64,000 bases of DNA from NCBI RefSeq assembly GCF_003202285.1, contig NZ_MASW01000002.1:868001-932000 (forward strand), read 5' to 3'. This stretch comes from Prauserella muralis (GTDB taxonomy: Bacteria; Actinomycetota; Actinomycetes; Mycobacteriales; Pseudonocardiaceae). Positions 8,395 through 18,699 of the stretch are shown here, piece by piece; the stretch's first letter is position 1, and each line of letters starts with the position of its first letter. The notes below the pieces were generated by a model that worked only from the letters and a program-made list of their open reading frames with translations, searched no databases and was not told the origin of the DNA. The translations under genes and the position numbers were made by a program.

Positions 8395-8585
8395 CCTGCG
8401 CCTCCTCGCTGCTGGGTGGCAATCGCCCAATGGGTCTCGCGTCAGTCCTTTGAGTGAGCCGAGAGTGGGCCAACCCGTTAGCCTTGTCAAGGGTTGACGC
8501 CGATCTGGTATGGCCGGTACAAGTACTCTTAATGGATCTGTATTGATCCTTTGAGTTCGCCTCGGCGGTGCGGAAGGGTGTCAGG
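8395..8585. promoter_or_regulatory. Divergent promoter region of permease and ligase genes
   Basis: For the rightward gene, TTGACG near 8494 is followed about 16 nt later by TACAAG near 8518, a plausible -35/-10 pair. Overlapping it is the imperfect dyad CTGGTATGGCCGGTACAAG with GTA/TAC half-sites, a candidate site for the FadR-type regulator encoded at 18700. The operator call is inference only. Confidence 0.4.
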
Positions 8586-9950
8586 ATGCGGAACCGTGAA
8601 GGCATGCTCACCCTCGAGGCGCTGCGGGAACTGGTGGAGCAGGGCACGGTCGACACCGTGCTCGTGGCGATGACCGACATGCAGGGCAGGCTGCAGGGCA
8701 AGCGCTGTGCCGCCCGGTACTTCCTGGACGAGGTGGTCGGCCACGCCACCGAGGCCTGCAACTACCTGCTCGCCGTCGACGTCGAGATGAACACCGTGGA
8801 CGGCTTCGCGATCTCGTCCTGGGAGCGCGGCTACGGCGACTGCGTGCTGCGGCCCGACCTGGCGACGCTGCGGCTGGTGCCGTGGCACGAGGGCACCGCG
8901 CTCGTGCTGTGCGACGTCGAGTGGGTGGGTGGCGGCGAGGTGACGGTGTCGCCGCGTCAGGTGCTGCGCCGCCAGCTCGACCGGCTCGCCGAGCGCGGCC
9001 TCACCGCGTTCGTCGGCACGGAGCTGGAGTTCATCGTCTTCGACGACACCTACGAGCAGGCCTGGCAGCGCGGCTACCGCGACCTGACACCCGCCAACCA
9101 GTACAACGTGGACTACTCGATGCTCGGCACGGGGCGCATCGAGCCGTTGCTGCGGCGCATCCGCAACGACATGGCGGGCGCCGGGCTCTACGTCGAGTCG
9201 GCCAAGGGCGAGTGCAACCCCGGCCAGCACGAGATCGCCTTCCGCTACACCGACGCGCTGTCCACGTGCGACAACCACAGTCTGTACAAGACCGGGGCGA
9301 AGGAGATCGCCGCGCAGGAGGGCAAGAGCCTCACGTTCATGGCCAAGTACAACGAGCGCGAGGGCAACTCCTGCCACATCCACATCAGCCTGCGTACCGC
9401 GGAGGGCGACGCGGTGCTGGCAGGCGACCGACCGGGCGGATTCTCGCGGCTGATGGAGCACTTCCTCGCCGGACAGCTGGCGTGCCTGCGAGAGCTGACC
9501 TGCTTTTTCGCGCCCAACATCAACTCCTACAAGCGGTACGTGCGCGGCAGCTTCGCGCCCACCGCCGTGGCGTGGGGCCACGACAACCGCACATGTGCGC
9601 TGCGCGTGGTCGGCCACGGCGAGTCGCTGCGCGTGGAGAACCGGGTGCCCGGCGGCGACGTCAACCCCTATCTCGCGGTGGCGGCGCTCGTCGCGGCCGG
9701 CCTGCACGGCATCGACAACGAGCTGCCGCTGGAGCCGGAGCACACCGGCAACGCCTACGAGTCGGGCAAGCCGACCGTGCCCAGCACGCTGCGCGACGCC
9801 GCCGCGCTGCTGGCCGAGAGCAAGGTCGCCCGCACCGCCTTCGGTGACGACGTCGTGGAGCACTACCTCAACGCCGCGCGCATCGAGCAGGCCGCCTACG
9901 ACGCGGCCGTGACCGACTGGGAGCGCCTCCGTGGCTTCGAACGGCTCTGA
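8586..9950 (+). CDS. Glutamine-synthetase-family ligase, probable gamma-glutamylethanolamide (or polyamine) synthetase
   Basis: 454 aa. The ATG at 8586 has a GGAAGGGTG ribosome site and is preferred to the GTG at 8568. It is a glutamine-synthetase fold: substrate loop NPGQHEIAFRYTDAL, ATP/metal region NEREGNSCHIHISL and the RVENRVPGGDVNPYLAVAAL C-terminal segment. These are the features of the GlnA4/PuuA-like clade rather than ammonia-assimilating GlnA, and I see no adenylylation Tyr motif. The expected reaction is ATP-dependent joining of glutamate to a primary amine. With an ethanolamine-type permease beside it, ethanolamine is the likelier substrate; Streptomyces GlnA4 is known to do this. 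It is the first gene of a four-gene overlapping operon. Confidence 0.85.
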   Translation: MRNREGMLTLEALRELVEQGTVDTVLVAMTDMQGRLQGKRCAARYFLDEVVGHATEACNYLLAVDVEMNTVDGFAISSWERGYGDCVLRPDLATLRLVPWHEGTALVLCDVEWVGGGEVTVSPRQVLRRQLDRLAERGLTAFVGTELEFIVFDDTYEQAWQRGYRDLTPANQYNVDYSMLGTGRIEPLLRRIRNDMAGAGLYVESAKGECNPGQHEIAFRYTDALSTCDNHSLYKTGAKEIAAQEGKSLTFMAKYNEREGNSCHIHISLRTAEGDAVLAGDRPGGFSRLMEHFLAGQLACLRELTCFFAPNINSYKRYVRGSFAPTAVAWGHDNRTCALRVVGHGESLRVENRVPGGDVNPYLAVAALVAAGLHGIDNELPLEPEHTGNAYESGKPTVPSTLRDAAALLAESKVARTAFGDDVVEHYLNAARIEQAAYDAAVTDWERLRGFERL

Positions 9951-10641
9951 CCGGCCCGTCGTCGGCATCTCGACCTACTCCGAGCGAGCCCGCTGGGGGG
10001 TGTGGGACACCGAGGCCGCGTTGCTCCCGCGGACCTATGTGGACTGTGTGGTCAAGGCGGGAGGGATTCCGGTGCTCCTGCCTCCCGGCGGGGACGCGCA
10101 GGGCGCGGCGGTGTCCGCTGTGGACGCGCTCGTGCTGGCGGGCGGCGCCGACGTCGACCCGGCCCGGTACGGTGCGGCGCCGCATCCGGCGACGGTGAGC
10201 AGGCCCGAACGCGACGCCACCGAGCTGGCGCTGCTGCGGGCCGCGCTCGACGCGGGCACGCCGGTGCTCGGCGTGTGCCGGGGTATGGAGCTGCTCAACG
10301 TGGCCTTCGGCGGCACCCTCGTGCAGCACCTGCCCGAGCGCACCGGCGGCGGCGAGCACCAGCCCGCGCCCGGGGCCTACGGCACCACCGTGGTGCGGCT
10401 CGATCCCGGCAGCAGGGTGGGCGCGATCCTCGGCGCGGAGGCGAAGTGCCAGTGCTACCACCACCAGGCCGTCGACACCCTCGGCGAGGGTCTGCGGCCG
10501 GTCGGCTGGGCGGGCGACGGCACCGTCGAGGCGGTGGAGCGGCCGGGGGAGCCGTTCGTGGTGGGCGTGCAGTGGCACCCCGAGCAGGACGGAGACGACG
10601 TGCGGCTGTTCGCGGCACTGGTGAGGGAGGCAGCCAGGTGA
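9931..10641 (+). CDS. Class I glutamine-amidotransferase-like gamma-glutamyl amide hydrolase (PuuD-like)
   Basis: 236 aa, GTG start, overlapping the ligase by 20 nt. The class I GATase triad is intact: Cys116 in GVCRGME and His216/Glu218 in WHPEQ. The family includes PuuD, which hydrolyses gamma-glutamyl-GABA. In this operon it would cleave the gamma-glutamyl group from the oxidised product; if the substrate is ethanolamine, the product released would be glycine. It ends with TGA overlapping the next GTG, so translation is coupled. It has no signal peptide, so the enzyme is cytoplasmic. Confidence 0.87.
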   Translation: MASNGSDRPVVGISTYSERARWGVWDTEAALLPRTYVDCVVKAGGIPVLLPPGGDAQGAAVSAVDALVLAGGADVDPARYGAAPHPATVSRPERDATELALLRAALDAGTPVLGVCRGMELLNVAFGGTLVQHLPERTGGGEHQPAPGAYGTTVVRLDPGSRVGAILGAEAKCQCYHHQAVDTLGEGLRPVGWAGDGTVEAVERPGEPFVVGVQWHPEQDGDDVRLFAALVREAAR

Positions 10642-12002
10642 GTCACGCGGTCATCAACCCGGCCACCGAGCAGGAGATCCGGACGGTGGAGCTGACGTCG
10701 GCGGAGGAGACCGACGCGGCCATCGCCCGCGCCGAGGCGGCACTGCCCGCCTGGCGCGACGTCGCACCGGGCGACCGGGCGCGGCTGCTGCGCCGGTTCG
10801 CCGACGCCGTCGACGCCGACATCGAGAACCTGGCGCGGCTGGAGGTCGCCAACTCCGGGCACACGATCGGCAACGCCCGCTGGGAGGCGGGCAACGTGCG
10901 CGACGTGCTGCACTACTACGCGGCGGCGCCGGAGCGGCTGACCGGCAAGCAGATTCCCGTGCCCGGCGGCGTCAACGTCACCTTCGCCGAGCCGCTGGGC
11001 GTGGTGGGCGTCATCGTGCCGTGGAACTTCCCGATGCCCATCGCGGGCTGGGGTTTCGCGCCCGCGCTGGCCGCGGGCAACACCGTGGTGCTCAAGCCCG
11101 CCGAGCTGACGCCGCTGACGGCCCTGCGCCTGGCCGAGCTGGCCCGCGAGGCGGGCATCCCGGAGGACGTGTTCCAGGTGCTGCCCGGCAAGGGCTCGGT
11201 GGTCGGGCAGCGGTTCGTCGAGCATCCCGCCGTGCGCAAGGTCGTGTTCACCGGCTCCACCGAGGTCGGCAAGCAGATCATGGCGGGCTGCGCCGCGCAG
11301 GTGAAGCGCGTGACGCTGGAGCTGGGCGGCAAGAACGCCAACATCGTCTTCGCCGACGCCGACCTCGAGCGCGCGGCCGCCACCGCGCCGTACGGCGTGT
11401 TCGACAACGCGGGCCAGGACTGCTGCGCCCGCTCGCGCATCCTCGTGCAGGCGTCGGTGTACGACCGGTTCCTCGAGCTGCTCGAACCCGCGGTGAAGGG
11501 CGTGGTCGTCGGCGATCCCGGGCAGGAGGCCACCGAGATGGGGCCCCTGATCTCGGCCGAGCATCGGCAGCGCGTCGCCTCCTACCTGCCCGACGACACC
11601 CCGGTGGCCTTCCGGGGCAGCGCACCGGAGGGGCCGGGCTTCTGGTTCCCGCCGACCGTGGTGACGCCCTCGTCGGCGAGTGACCCGCTGCTGACCGAGG
11701 AGGTGTTCGGCCCCATCGTGGCCGTGGTGCCGTTCGCCGACGAGGCCGAGGCCGTCGCGATGGCCAACGACACGGCCTACGGGCTGTCCGGGTCGATCTG
11801 GACGTCCGACGTCGGCAGGGCGCTGCGCGTCTCGCGGGGAGTCGAGGCGGGCAACCTGTCGGTCAACTCGCACGCGTCGGTGCGGTACTGGACGCCGTTC
11901 GGCGGGTTCAAGCAGTCCGGCCTCGGCCGGGAGCTCGGCCCGGACGCCGTGGAGGCGTTCACCGAGACGAAGAACGTGTTCATCAGCACGGAGGGGAGCT
12001 GA
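10638..12002 (+). CDS. Aldehyde dehydrogenase (gamma-glutamyl aldehyde type)
   Basis: 454 aa NAD(P)-dependent aldehyde dehydrogenase. The GTG start overlaps the preceding stop by 4 nt. The NAD-binding motif FTGSTEVGK is near residue 205, the general base is Glu228 in LELGGKN, and the catalytic nucleophile is Cys262 in GQDCCARSR. It oxidises an aldehyde to the acid and, given the operon, probably a gamma-glutamylated amino-aldehyde. At 454 aa it is slightly shorter at the N-terminus than the usual 475-500 aa, but all catalytic elements are present. Confidence 0.9.
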   Translation: MSHAVINPATEQEIRTVELTSAEETDAAIARAEAALPAWRDVAPGDRARLLRRFADAVDADIENLARLEVANSGHTIGNARWEAGNVRDVLHYYAAAPERLTGKQIPVPGGVNVTFAEPLGVVGVIVPWNFPMPIAGWGFAPALAAGNTVVLKPAELTPLTALRLAELAREAGIPEDVFQVLPGKGSVVGQRFVEHPAVRKVVFTGSTEVGKQIMAGCAAQVKRVTLELGGKNANIVFADADLERAAATAPYGVFDNAGQDCCARSRILVQASVYDRFLELLEPAVKGVVVGDPGQEATEMGPLISAEHRQRVASYLPDDTPVAFRGSAPEGPGFWFPPTVVTPSSASDPLLTEEVFGPIVAVVPFADEAEAVAMANDTAYGLSGSIWTSDVGRALRVSRGVEAGNLSVNSHASVRYWTPFGGFKQSGLGRELGPDAVEAFTETKNVFISTEGS

Positions 12003-12007
12003 AACCT

Positions 12008-12775
12008 GTGGGCAAGCGGTTGGACGGCAGGGTCGCCGTGATCACCGGCGGCGGCAGCGGCATCGGGCTGGCCTCGGCCAGGCGGATGGCGAGCGAGGGA
12101 GCGCGCGTCGTCATCGGCGACGTGGACGTCGCCGCGGGCAAGGCGGTGGCCGAGGAGGTCGGCGGCGAGTTCGTGCAGGCCGACGTCACCAGCGAGGGGG
12201 AGGTCGAGGCGCTGTTCCAGGCCGCGGTGGACCGCTTCGGGTCGCTGGACGTCGCGTTCAACAACGCGGGCATCTCCCCGCCGGAGGACGACTCGATCCT
12301 GGACACCGGCCTCGACGCCTGGCGCAAGGTGCAGGAGGTGAACCTCACCTCGGTGTATCTGTGCTGCAAGTACGCGATCCCGCACATGCGGCGGCAGGGC
12401 CGCGGCTCGATCATCAACACGGCGTCGTTCGTGGCGGTGATGGGAGCGGCGACCTCGCAGATCTCCTACACGGCGTCGAAAGGCGGCGTGCTGTCGATGA
12501 GCCGTGAGCTCGGGGTGCAGTTCGCGCGCGAGGGCATCCGGGTGAACGCGCTGTGCCCCGGACCGGTGAACACCCCGCTGCTGCAGGAGCTGTTCGCGAA
12601 GGACCCGGAGCGGGCTCAGCGCAGGTTGGTGCACGTGCCGATGGGCCGGTTCGCCGAACCCGAGGAGATCGCGGCCGCGGTGGCGTTCCTCGCCAGCGAC
12701 GACGCGTCGTTCATCACGGCTTCGCAGTTCCTGGTGGACGGCGGCATCTCTGGCGCGTACGTTACTCCCCTATAA
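12008..12775 (+). CDS. Short-chain dehydrogenase/reductase (SDR)
   Basis: 255 aa classical SDR with the cofactor motif TGGGSGIG near residue 14, NNAG near residue 88, and the catalytic Tyr/Lys in YTASK. The acidic residue after beta-2 (GDVD) suggests NAD(H) preference. The GTG start lies 5 nt after the aldehyde dehydrogenase stop, so it belongs to the same operon. In an ethanolamine route it is the obvious candidate to oxidise the alcohol of gamma-glutamylethanolamide to the aldehyde used by the preceding enzyme. It is annotated generically as a 3-oxoacyl-ACP-reductase-like SDR and that role cannot be excluded. Confidence 0.88.
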   Translation: MGKRLDGRVAVITGGGSGIGLASARRMASEGARVVIGDVDVAAGKAVAEEVGGEFVQADVTSEGEVEALFQAAVDRFGSLDVAFNNAGISPPEDDSILDTGLDAWRKVQEVNLTSVYLCCKYAIPHMRRQGRGSIINTASFVAVMGAATSQISYTASKGGVLSMSRELGVQFAREGIRVNALCPGPVNTPLLQELFAKDPERAQRRLVHVPMGRFAEPEEIAAAVAFLASDDASFITASQFLVDGGISGAYVTPL

Positions 12776-12796
12776 ACTTGAATACTGCGGCTGTTC

Positions 12797-12978
12797 GAGC
12801 CGGGGCGGGAGAGCCCCCGCGATGTCGGCGGGGCACCGAAGGAGCAAACTCCCCAGAATCTCTCAGGTACCGATTACCGCCCACGGCGAGGCCACTCTGG
12901 AAAGCAGACCGACGAGGTCTCACCCAAGGTGAAAGCCGTGCTCACGCACGGTGAAACTCTCAGGTGCCCATGACAGAG
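12797..12978 (+). ncRNA. Tandem glycine riboswitch (two aptamers)
   Basis: Two successive glycine aptamers lie upstream of gcvP. Aptamer I (about 12797-12893) shows GGGAGAG, CACCGAAGGAGCAAAC and CTCTCAGGTACCGAT. Aptamer II (about 12894-12978) shows ACTCTGGAAAG, CACCCAAGGTGAAAG, AAACTCTCAGGT and GACAGAGG. P1 of aptamer II can form between CUCUG (12895-12899) and CAGAG (12974-12978). These conserved blocks and their order match the known tandem glycine riboswitch class, which normally activates glycine cleavage genes when glycine is abundant. Confidence 0.96.
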
Positions 12979-13034
12979 GGGGAGTTCCCGGTACGGCGGG
13001 GTGCGTCCGCCGTGCGTGAGAAAGGAGCTCCCAG
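12979..13034 (+). promoter_or_regulatory. Riboswitch expression platform: ribosome-site-sequestering hairpin
   Basis: GGGAGUUCC (12980-12988), which directly follows aptamer II P1, can pair over nine bases (one G-U) with GGAGCUCCC (13024-13032), the Shine-Dalgarno of gcvP. The inner stem is closed by ACGGCGG (12993-12999) with CCGCCGT (13007-13013). The result is a long hairpin masking the ribosome site, implying translational control. The link to glycine binding is inferred from the adjacency of the hairpin to P1. Confidence 0.7.
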
Positions 13035-15899
13035 ATGTCCGTGTCGTCCACGTCCTCCGGGCCCCCGGCCTTTGCCGCATCCTTCGCGTCCCGGCACATC
13101 GGTCCGGGCGAGTCCGAGCAGGCCAAGATGCTCGCCGAGTGCGGGTATGGCAGCCTCGACGCCCTCCTCGCGGCCGCCGTGCCCTCGGCGATCCGCTCCG
13201 GCGGGGAGCTGAACCTGCTGCCCGCCGCCTCCGAGGAGGAGGCCATCGCCGAGCTGCGCGCGCTCGCCTCCCGCAACCGGCCGATGGCCCAGATGATCGG
13301 GCTCGGCTACCACGACACCCTCACCCCGGCCGTGATCCGCCGCAACGTGCTGGAGAACCCGGCCTGGTACACCGCCTACACCCCGTACCAGCCGGAGATC
13401 TCCCAGGGCAGGCTCGAGGCGCTGCTCAACTTCCAGACGATGGTCGCCGACCTCACCGGCCTGACCACCGCCAACGCCTCGCTGCTCGACGAGCCGACCG
13501 CCGTGGCCGAGGCCGTGCTGCTCATGCGCAGGGTCGCGAAGTCGAAGTCCTCGACCGTGGTGCTCGACGCCGAGTGCCTGCCGCAGACCATCGCCGTCGT
13601 GCGCACGCGCGCCGAGGCCGTGGGCCTCGACGTGGACGTGCGCGACCTGTCGCAGGGCCTGCCGGAGGAGTTCTTCGGTGTGGTCGTGCAGTACCCCGGC
13701 GCCTCGGGCGTGTTGCGCGAGCCGGACTTCTACCGGCGCATCGGCGAGGCGGCCACGCAGGCCAAGGCGCTGTACTGCATGGCGGCCGACCTGCTGGCGA
13801 TGACGCTGGTGACCCCGCCAGGAGAGTTCGGGGCCGACCTGGCCGCGGGCAGCAGCCAGCGCTTCGGCGTTCCACTGGGCTACGGCGGCCCGCACGCGGG
13901 CTACCTGGCCGTGCGTTCCGGGCTGGAGCGCTCGCTGCCAGGCCGCCTCGTCGGCGTGTCGATCGACACGGCGGGCGCGCCCGCGTACCGGCTCGCGTTG
14001 CAGACCCGCGAGCAGCACATCCGGCGGGAGAAGGCGACCAGCAACATCTGCACCGCGCAGGTGCTGCTGGCCGTGATCGCCTCGATGTACGCCGTCTACC
14101 ACGGCCCGGACGGGCTGAAGGCCATCGCCCAGCGCGTGCACGGTCACGCCGCCGGGCTCGCCGGCGCGCTGCGCGAGGGCGGTGTCGACGTCGTTCACCC
14201 CGGCTTATTCGACACCGTCCTGGCCCGCGTGCCCGGCCGTGCCGCCGACGTGGTGGCCGCCGCGCGGGAGCAGGGCATCAACCTCGGCCTCGCCGACGCC
14301 GACCACGTGCGCATCGCCTGCGACGAGGCCACCACCCCCGCCGCCGTCGGCGGCGTGCTGCGCGCGTTCGGCGTCGACAGCGGCGCCGGGTCGCGCACGG
14401 CGCTGCCCGACGGGCTGGCACGCACGAGCGAGTACCTCACGCACGAGGTGTTCCACACCCACCGCTCCGAGACGTCGATGCTGCGCTACCTGCGGCGCCT
14501 CGCGGACTCCGACTACGCGCTCGACCGGGGCATGATCCCGCTCGGCTCCTGCACCATGAAGCTCAACGCCACCACCGAGATGGAGCCGATCAGCTGGCCC
14601 GAGTTCGCGGGGCTGCACCCGTTCGCGCCCGCCGAGGACGCGGTGGGCTACCGGGAACTGGTGGAACAGCTGAGCAGGTGGCTCGCCGAGGTCACCGGCT
14701 ACGACAGCGTGTCCCTGCAGCCCAACGCGGGCAGCCAGGGCGAGCTGGCCGGGCTGCTGGCCATCCGTGCCTACCACCGCGCCAACGGCCGGCCCGAGCG
14801 CGACGTGTGCCTGATCCCGTCGTCGGCCCACGGCACCAACGCCGCCTCCGCGGTGCTCGCCGGGATGCGGGTGGTCGTGGTGGCCTGCACCGGCGAGGGC
14901 AACATCGACCTCGCCGACCTGAGGTCCAAGGTGGACACTCACCGCGACACGCTGGCGGCGATCATGGTCACCTACCCGTCCACCCACGGTGTCTACGAGA
15001 CCGAGTTCCCCGAGCTGGCGACGATCGTGCACGACGCGGGCGGTCAGGTCTACGTCGACGGCGCCAACCTCAACGCCCTGCTCGGGCTGGCCAAGCCCGG
15101 CGAGTTCGGTGGCGACGTCTCGCACCTCAACCTGCACAAGACGTTCTGCATCCCGCACGGCGGCGGCGGCCCCGGTGTCGGACCGGTGGCCGTGCGCGCA
15201 CACCTCGCGCCGTACCTGCCCAACCATCCGCTGGCGCCCGAGGCGGGTCCGGACACCGGCGTGGGCCCCATCTCCGGCGCACCCTACGGCTCGGCGTCGA
15301 TCCTGCCGATCTCGTGGGCCTACGTGCGGATGATGGGCGCGCCCGGACTCACTCGGGCCACTCAGGTGGCGGTGCTGGCCGCCAACTACGTGGCCTCCCG
15401 GCTCGGCCCGCACTACCCCGTGCTCTACACCGGACAGAACGGCCTGGTCGCGCACGAGTGCATCCTCGACCTGCGCGGGCTCACCAAGCAGACCGGCGTG
15501 ACCGTGGAGGACGTCGCCAAGCGGCTCATCGACTACGGCTTCCACGCACCCACGATGTCGTTCCCCGTGGCGGGCACGCTCATGGTCGAGCCGACCGAGA
15601 GCGAGGACCTGGCCGAGATCGACCGGTTCTGCGACGCGATGATCGCCATCCGCCGCGAGATCGACGAGGTGGCCGCGGGCCGCTGGGAACTGGAGCGCAG
15701 CCCGCTGCGCAACGCGCCGCACACCGCGGAGCAGCTCGCGGGGGAGTGGGACCTGCCCTACGATCGGGCACTCGCCGTGTACCCGTCGAAGACGGTGGTG
15801 AAAGGCAAGTACTGGTCGCCGGTGCGGCGGATCGAGGGCGCCTACGGCGACCGCAACCTCGTGTGCTCCTGCCCGCCCGTCGCGTCCTACGAAGGCTGA
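13035..15899 (+). CDS. gcvP: Glycine dehydrogenase (decarboxylating), P protein
   Basis: 954 aa full-length homodimeric-type P protein (N- and C-halves fused). The N-terminal FASRHIGPG and [17 protein letters not shown] are family signatures; the PLP-binding lysine is Lys702 in [18 protein letters not shown]. It decarboxylates glycine and transfers the aminomethyl group to the lipoyl arm of GcvH. It is the first gene after the tandem glycine riboswitch, with AAGGAG eight bases ahead of the ATG. gcvT starts 3 nt after its stop, so P, T, H and glyA form one transcript. Confidence 0.97.
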   Translation: MSVSSTSSGPPAFAASFASRHIGPGESEQAKMLAECGYGSLDALLAAAVPSAIRSGGELNLLPAASEEEAIAELRALASRNRPMAQMIGLGYHDTLTPAVIRRNVLENPAWYTAYTPYQPEISQGRLEALLNFQTMVADLTGLTTANASLLDEPTAVAEAVLLMRRVAKSKSSTVVLDAECLPQTIAVVRTRAEAVGLDVDVRDLSQGLPEEFFGVVVQYPGASGVLREPDFYRRIGEAATQAKALYCMAADLLAMTLVTPPGEFGADLAAGSSQRFGVPLGYGGPHAGYLAVRSGLERSLPGRLVGVSIDTAGAPAYRLALQTREQHIRREKATSNICTAQVLLAVIASMYAVYHGPDGLKAIAQRVHGHAAGLAGALREGGVDVVHPGLFDTVLARVPGRAADVVAAAREQGINLGLADADHVRIACDEATTPAAVGGVLRAFGVDSGAGSRTALPDGLARTSEYLTHEVFHTHRSETSMLRYLRRLADSDYALDRGMIPLGSCTMKLNATTEMEPISWPEFAGLHPFAPAEDAVGYRELVEQLSRWLAEVTGYDSVSLQPNAGSQGELAGLLAIRAYHRANGRPERDVCLIPSSAHGTNAASAVLAGMRVVVVACTGEGNIDLADLRSKVDTHRDTLAAIMVTYPSTHGVYETEFPELATIVHDAGGQVYVDGANLNALLGLAKPGEFGGDVSHLNLHKTFCIPHGGGGPGVGPVAVRAHLAPYLPNHPLAPEAGPDTGVGPISGAPYGSASILPISWAYVRMMGAPGLTRATQVAVLAANYVASRLGPHYPVLYTGQNGLVAHECILDLRGLTKQTGVTVEDVAKRLIDYGFHAPTMSFPVAGTLMVEPTESEDLAEIDRFCDAMIAIRREIDEVAAGRWELERSPLRNAPHTAEQLAGEWDLPYDRALAVYPSKTVVKGKYWSPVRRIEGAYGDRNLVCSCPPVASYEG

Positions 15900-15902
15900 A
15901 AC

Positions 15903-16985
15903 ATGAAGACTCCACTGCACGAGGTCCACGAGGGCCTCGGGGCCTCGTTCACCGACTTCGCGGGCTGGACGATGCCGGTGCGCTACAGCAGCGAGCTCGC
16001 CGAACACCGGGCCGTGCGTGAGGCCGCCGGGCTGTTCGACCTGTCGCACATGGGCGAGATCGAGGTCACCGGACCGCAGGCCGCCGACGCGCTCGACTAC
16101 GCGCTGGTCGGCAAGCTGTCGGCCGTCACACCCGGCCGGGCGCGGTACACGATGATGTGCAACCCCGAGGGTGGCGTGGTCGACGACCTGGTGGTGTACC
16201 GCCTGGCCGACGAGCGCTACCTCGTGGTGGCCAACGCCGGCAACGCGCCGGCCGTGCTCGCCGAGCTCACCGAGCGGGCCGCGTCGTTCGACGCCCAGGT
16301 CGCCGACCGGTCCCCGGACACCGCGCTGATCGCGGTGCAGGGCCCGGCCTCGGCCGAGATCGTGGGTGCCGTCGCCGAGGCCGATCTGGCGGCGCTGAAG
16401 TATTACGCGGGCACGCCCGCCACCGTCGGCGGGCAGGAGATCCTGCTGGCCCGCACCGGCTACACCGGCGAGGACGGCTTCGAGCTGTACGTGCCCGCCG
16501 AGCGCGCTCCCGAGGTGTGGCGGTTGCTCACCGAGGCGGGCCGGCCGCACGGCCTGCTGCCCGCGGGCCTCGCCTGCCGCGACACGCTGCGCCTGGAGGC
16601 CGGGATGCCGTTGTACGGCAACGAGCTCTCCGCCGAGCTGTCGCCGTTCGCGGCGAACCTCGGCCGCGTCGTGAAGTTCGACAAGCCCGGCGACTTCGTC
16701 GGCCGCGCCGCGCTCGACAAGCGCCGCGACCCGGAGCGGGTGCTCGTCGGCCTGCGGGGCGCGGGCCGCAGGGCCGCGCGCCACGGCTACGCGGTGCTGC
16801 GCGGCGACCAGCCCGTCGGCGAGGTCACCAGCGGCGCGCTGTCACCCACCCTCGGCTACCCGATCGCGATGGCCTACGTTGCCCGTGACCTCGCCGAGCC
16901 CGGCACCGAGCTGGCCGCCGACATCCGCGGCCGCCACGAGCCGGTCGAGGTCGTCGCCCTGCCCTTCTACCAGCGCCGGTCCTGA
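15903..16985 (+). CDS. gcvT: Aminomethyltransferase, T protein of glycine cleavage
   Basis: 360 aa, standard length. The N-terminal [20 protein letters not shown] and the folate-domain segments [24 protein letters not shown] and [20 protein letters not shown] are diagnostic of GcvT. It releases ammonia from the aminomethyl-lipoyl H protein and forms 5,10-methylenetetrahydrofolate. It lies 3 nt after gcvP and 10 nt before gcvH, under the same riboswitch. Confidence 0.97.
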   Translation: MKTPLHEVHEGLGASFTDFAGWTMPVRYSSELAEHRAVREAAGLFDLSHMGEIEVTGPQAADALDYALVGKLSAVTPGRARYTMMCNPEGGVVDDLVVYRLADERYLVVANAGNAPAVLAELTERAASFDAQVADRSPDTALIAVQGPASAEIVGAVAEADLAALKYYAGTPATVGGQEILLARTGYTGEDGFELYVPAERAPEVWRLLTEAGRPHGLLPAGLACRDTLRLEAGMPLYGNELSAELSPFAANLGRVVKFDKPGDFVGRAALDKRRDPERVLVGLRGAGRRAARHGYAVLRGDQPVGEVTSGALSPTLGYPIAMAYVARDLAEPGTELAADIRGRHEPVEVVALPFYQRRS

Positions 16986-16995
16986 AAGGACGTCC

Positions 16996-17370
16996 ATGAG
17001 CATCCCGGAGCATCTGAGCTACACCAAGGAACACGAGTGGGTCAGCCTCGCCGACGGCGTGGCCACGGTGGGCATCACCGCCTTCGCCGCGGAGTCGCTC
17101 GGCGATGTCGTGTTCGTGCAGCTGCCCGCCGTGGGCGACACCGTCACCGCGGGCGAGACCTGTGGCGAGGTCGAGTCCACGAAGTCCGTCAGCGAGCTGT
17201 ACTCGCCGGTCACCGGGGAGGTCACCGAGGTCAACGAGTCCGCAGTGGACAATCCAGAGAAGCTCAACTCCGATCCCTACGACACGGGCTGGCTGTTCCG
17301 CGTGCGCACCGATGCCGTGCCGGAGCTGCTGGACGCCACCGCCTATGCCGCGCTGATCCAGGAGGACTGA
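16996..17370 (+). CDS. gcvH: Glycine cleavage H protein (lipoyl carrier)
   Basis: 124 aa, typical of GcvH. The ATG at 16996 has a GAAAGGA ribosome site overlapping the end of gcvT. The lipoyl-lysine is Lys63 in [13 protein letters not shown]. It shuttles the aminomethyl group from GcvP to GcvT and is reoxidised by the L protein (dihydrolipoamide dehydrogenase), which is not encoded in this window. One nucleotide separates its stop from the glyA start. Confidence 0.97.
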   Translation: MSIPEHLSYTKEHEWVSLADGVATVGITAFAAESLGDVVFVQLPAVGDTVTAGETCGEVESTKSVSELYSPVTGEVTEVNESAVDNPEKLNSDPYDTGWLFRVRTDAVPELLDATAYAALIQED

Positions 17371-17371
17371 C

Positions 17372-18646
17372 ATGAGTTCGTTCGACGCCGACCTGTCCAC
17401 TGTCGACCCGGAGGTGGCCGAGGCCGTCTCCGCCGAACTGCACCGCCAGCAGGCGACGCTGGAGATGATCGCCTCGGAGAACTTCGCCCCGGTCGGGGTG
17501 CTGGAGGCGCAGGGCTCCGTGCTGACCAACAAGTACGCCGAGGGCTATCCCGGCAAGCGTTACTACGGCGGCTGCGAGCACGTCGACGTCGTCGAGAACC
17601 TCGCCATCGAGCGGGCCAAGCAGCTCTTCGGTGCCGAGCACGCGAACGTGCAGCCCCATTCGGGCGCGCAGGCCAACGCCGCCGCGATGGTCGCGCTGCT
17701 GGAGCCCGGCGACACGATCCTCGGCCTCGACCTGGCCCACGGCGGGCACCTCACGCACGGCATGCGGCTCAACTTCTCGGGCAAGCTGTACAACGTCGTC
17801 GCCTACCACGTCGACGGCGCGACCGGCCGCATCGACATGGCCGAGGTCGAGCGCCTTGCCGCCGAGCACAAGCCCAAGCTCATCATCGCAGGCTGGTCGG
17901 CCTACCCGCGGCAGCTGGACTTCGCCGAGTTCCGCCGCATCGCCGACTCGGTGGGCGCCAAGCTCATGGTCGACATGGCCCACTTCGCGGGCCTGGTCGC
18001 GGCCGGACTGCACCCCAACCCGGTTCCGCACGCCGACGTGGTGACCACCACGACGCACAAGACGCTCGGCGGTCCGCGCGGCGGCATCGTCCTCTCCCGT
18101 GCCGAGTACGCCAAGAAGATCAACTCCGCGGTGTTCCCCGGCCAACAGGGCGGGCCGCTGGAACACGTCATCGCGGGCAAGGCCGTGGCGCTCAGGATCG
18201 CCGCGGGCGAGGAGTTCCGCGAGCGCCAGCAGCGGGTGCTCGACGGCGCCAAGACGCTCGCCGCACGACTGTCCCATCCGGACTGCGCTTCGGCCGGAAT
18301 CCGGGTGCTCACCGGCGGGACCGATGTCCACCTCGTGCTGGTCGATCTGGTCGAGTCCAGTCTGGACGGCAGGCAGGCCGAGGACCGGCTGCACTCCATC
18401 GGCATCACGGTCAACCGCAACGCGGTGCCGTTCGACCCGCGCCCGCCGATGGTGACCTCCGGGCTGCGGATCGGCACCCCGGCCCTGGCCACGCGCGGCT
18501 TCACCGCCGACGACTTCGCCGAGGTCGCCGACATCATCGCGCTCGCGCTGCGGTCGGACTTCGACGACGCGACCAAGCGTGACCTGGCCTCGCGCGTGGA
18601 GCTGCTCGCCAAGAAGCACCCGCTGTACGCGTCCCGGACCAGGTAA
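17372..18646 (+). CDS. glyA: Serine hydroxymethyltransferase
   Basis: 424 aa with the PLP lysine Lys230 in [14 protein letters not shown] and the N-terminal signature ASENF. It interconverts glycine plus 5,10-methylene-THF with serine plus THF, so with the upstream cleavage genes two glycines give one serine, CO2 and ammonia. It is the last gene of the riboswitch operon, one nucleotide after gcvH. This may be one of several glyA copies in the genome; this one is dedicated to glycine disposal by context. Confidence 0.96.
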   Translation: MSSFDADLSTVDPEVAEAVSAELHRQQATLEMIASENFAPVGVLEAQGSVLTNKYAEGYPGKRYYGGCEHVDVVENLAIERAKQLFGAEHANVQPHSGAQANAAAMVALLEPGDTILGLDLAHGGHLTHGMRLNFSGKLYNVVAYHVDGATGRIDMAEVERLAAEHKPKLIIAGWSAYPRQLDFAEFRRIADSVGAKLMVDMAHFAGLVAAGLHPNPVPHADVVTTTTHKTLGGPRGGIVLSRAEYAKKINSAVFPGQQGGPLEHVIAGKAVALRIAAGEEFRERQQRVLDGAKTLAARLSHPDCASAGIRVLTGGTDVHLVLVDLVESSLDGRQAEDRLHSIGITVNRNAVPFDPRPPMVTSGLRIGTPALATRGFTADDFAEVADIIALALRSDFDDATKRDLASRVELLAKKHPLYASRTR

Positions 18647-18699
18647 CGGGTCTCGGCCTACACTCGCGGTGCAGGACAACCGACGCGCGAGGAGGCACG

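Noticed and set aside
8586-10641. Putrescine (Puu) pathway rather than ethanolamine
   Set aside because: Not excluded, but the permease resembles the ethanolamine subfamily and there is no amine oxidase such as PuuB, while an SDR suited to alcohol oxidation is present.
14205-16784. 859-aa minus-strand open frame over gcvP/gcvT
   Set aside because: Overlaps two well-supported glycine cleavage genes and has no recognisable domain.
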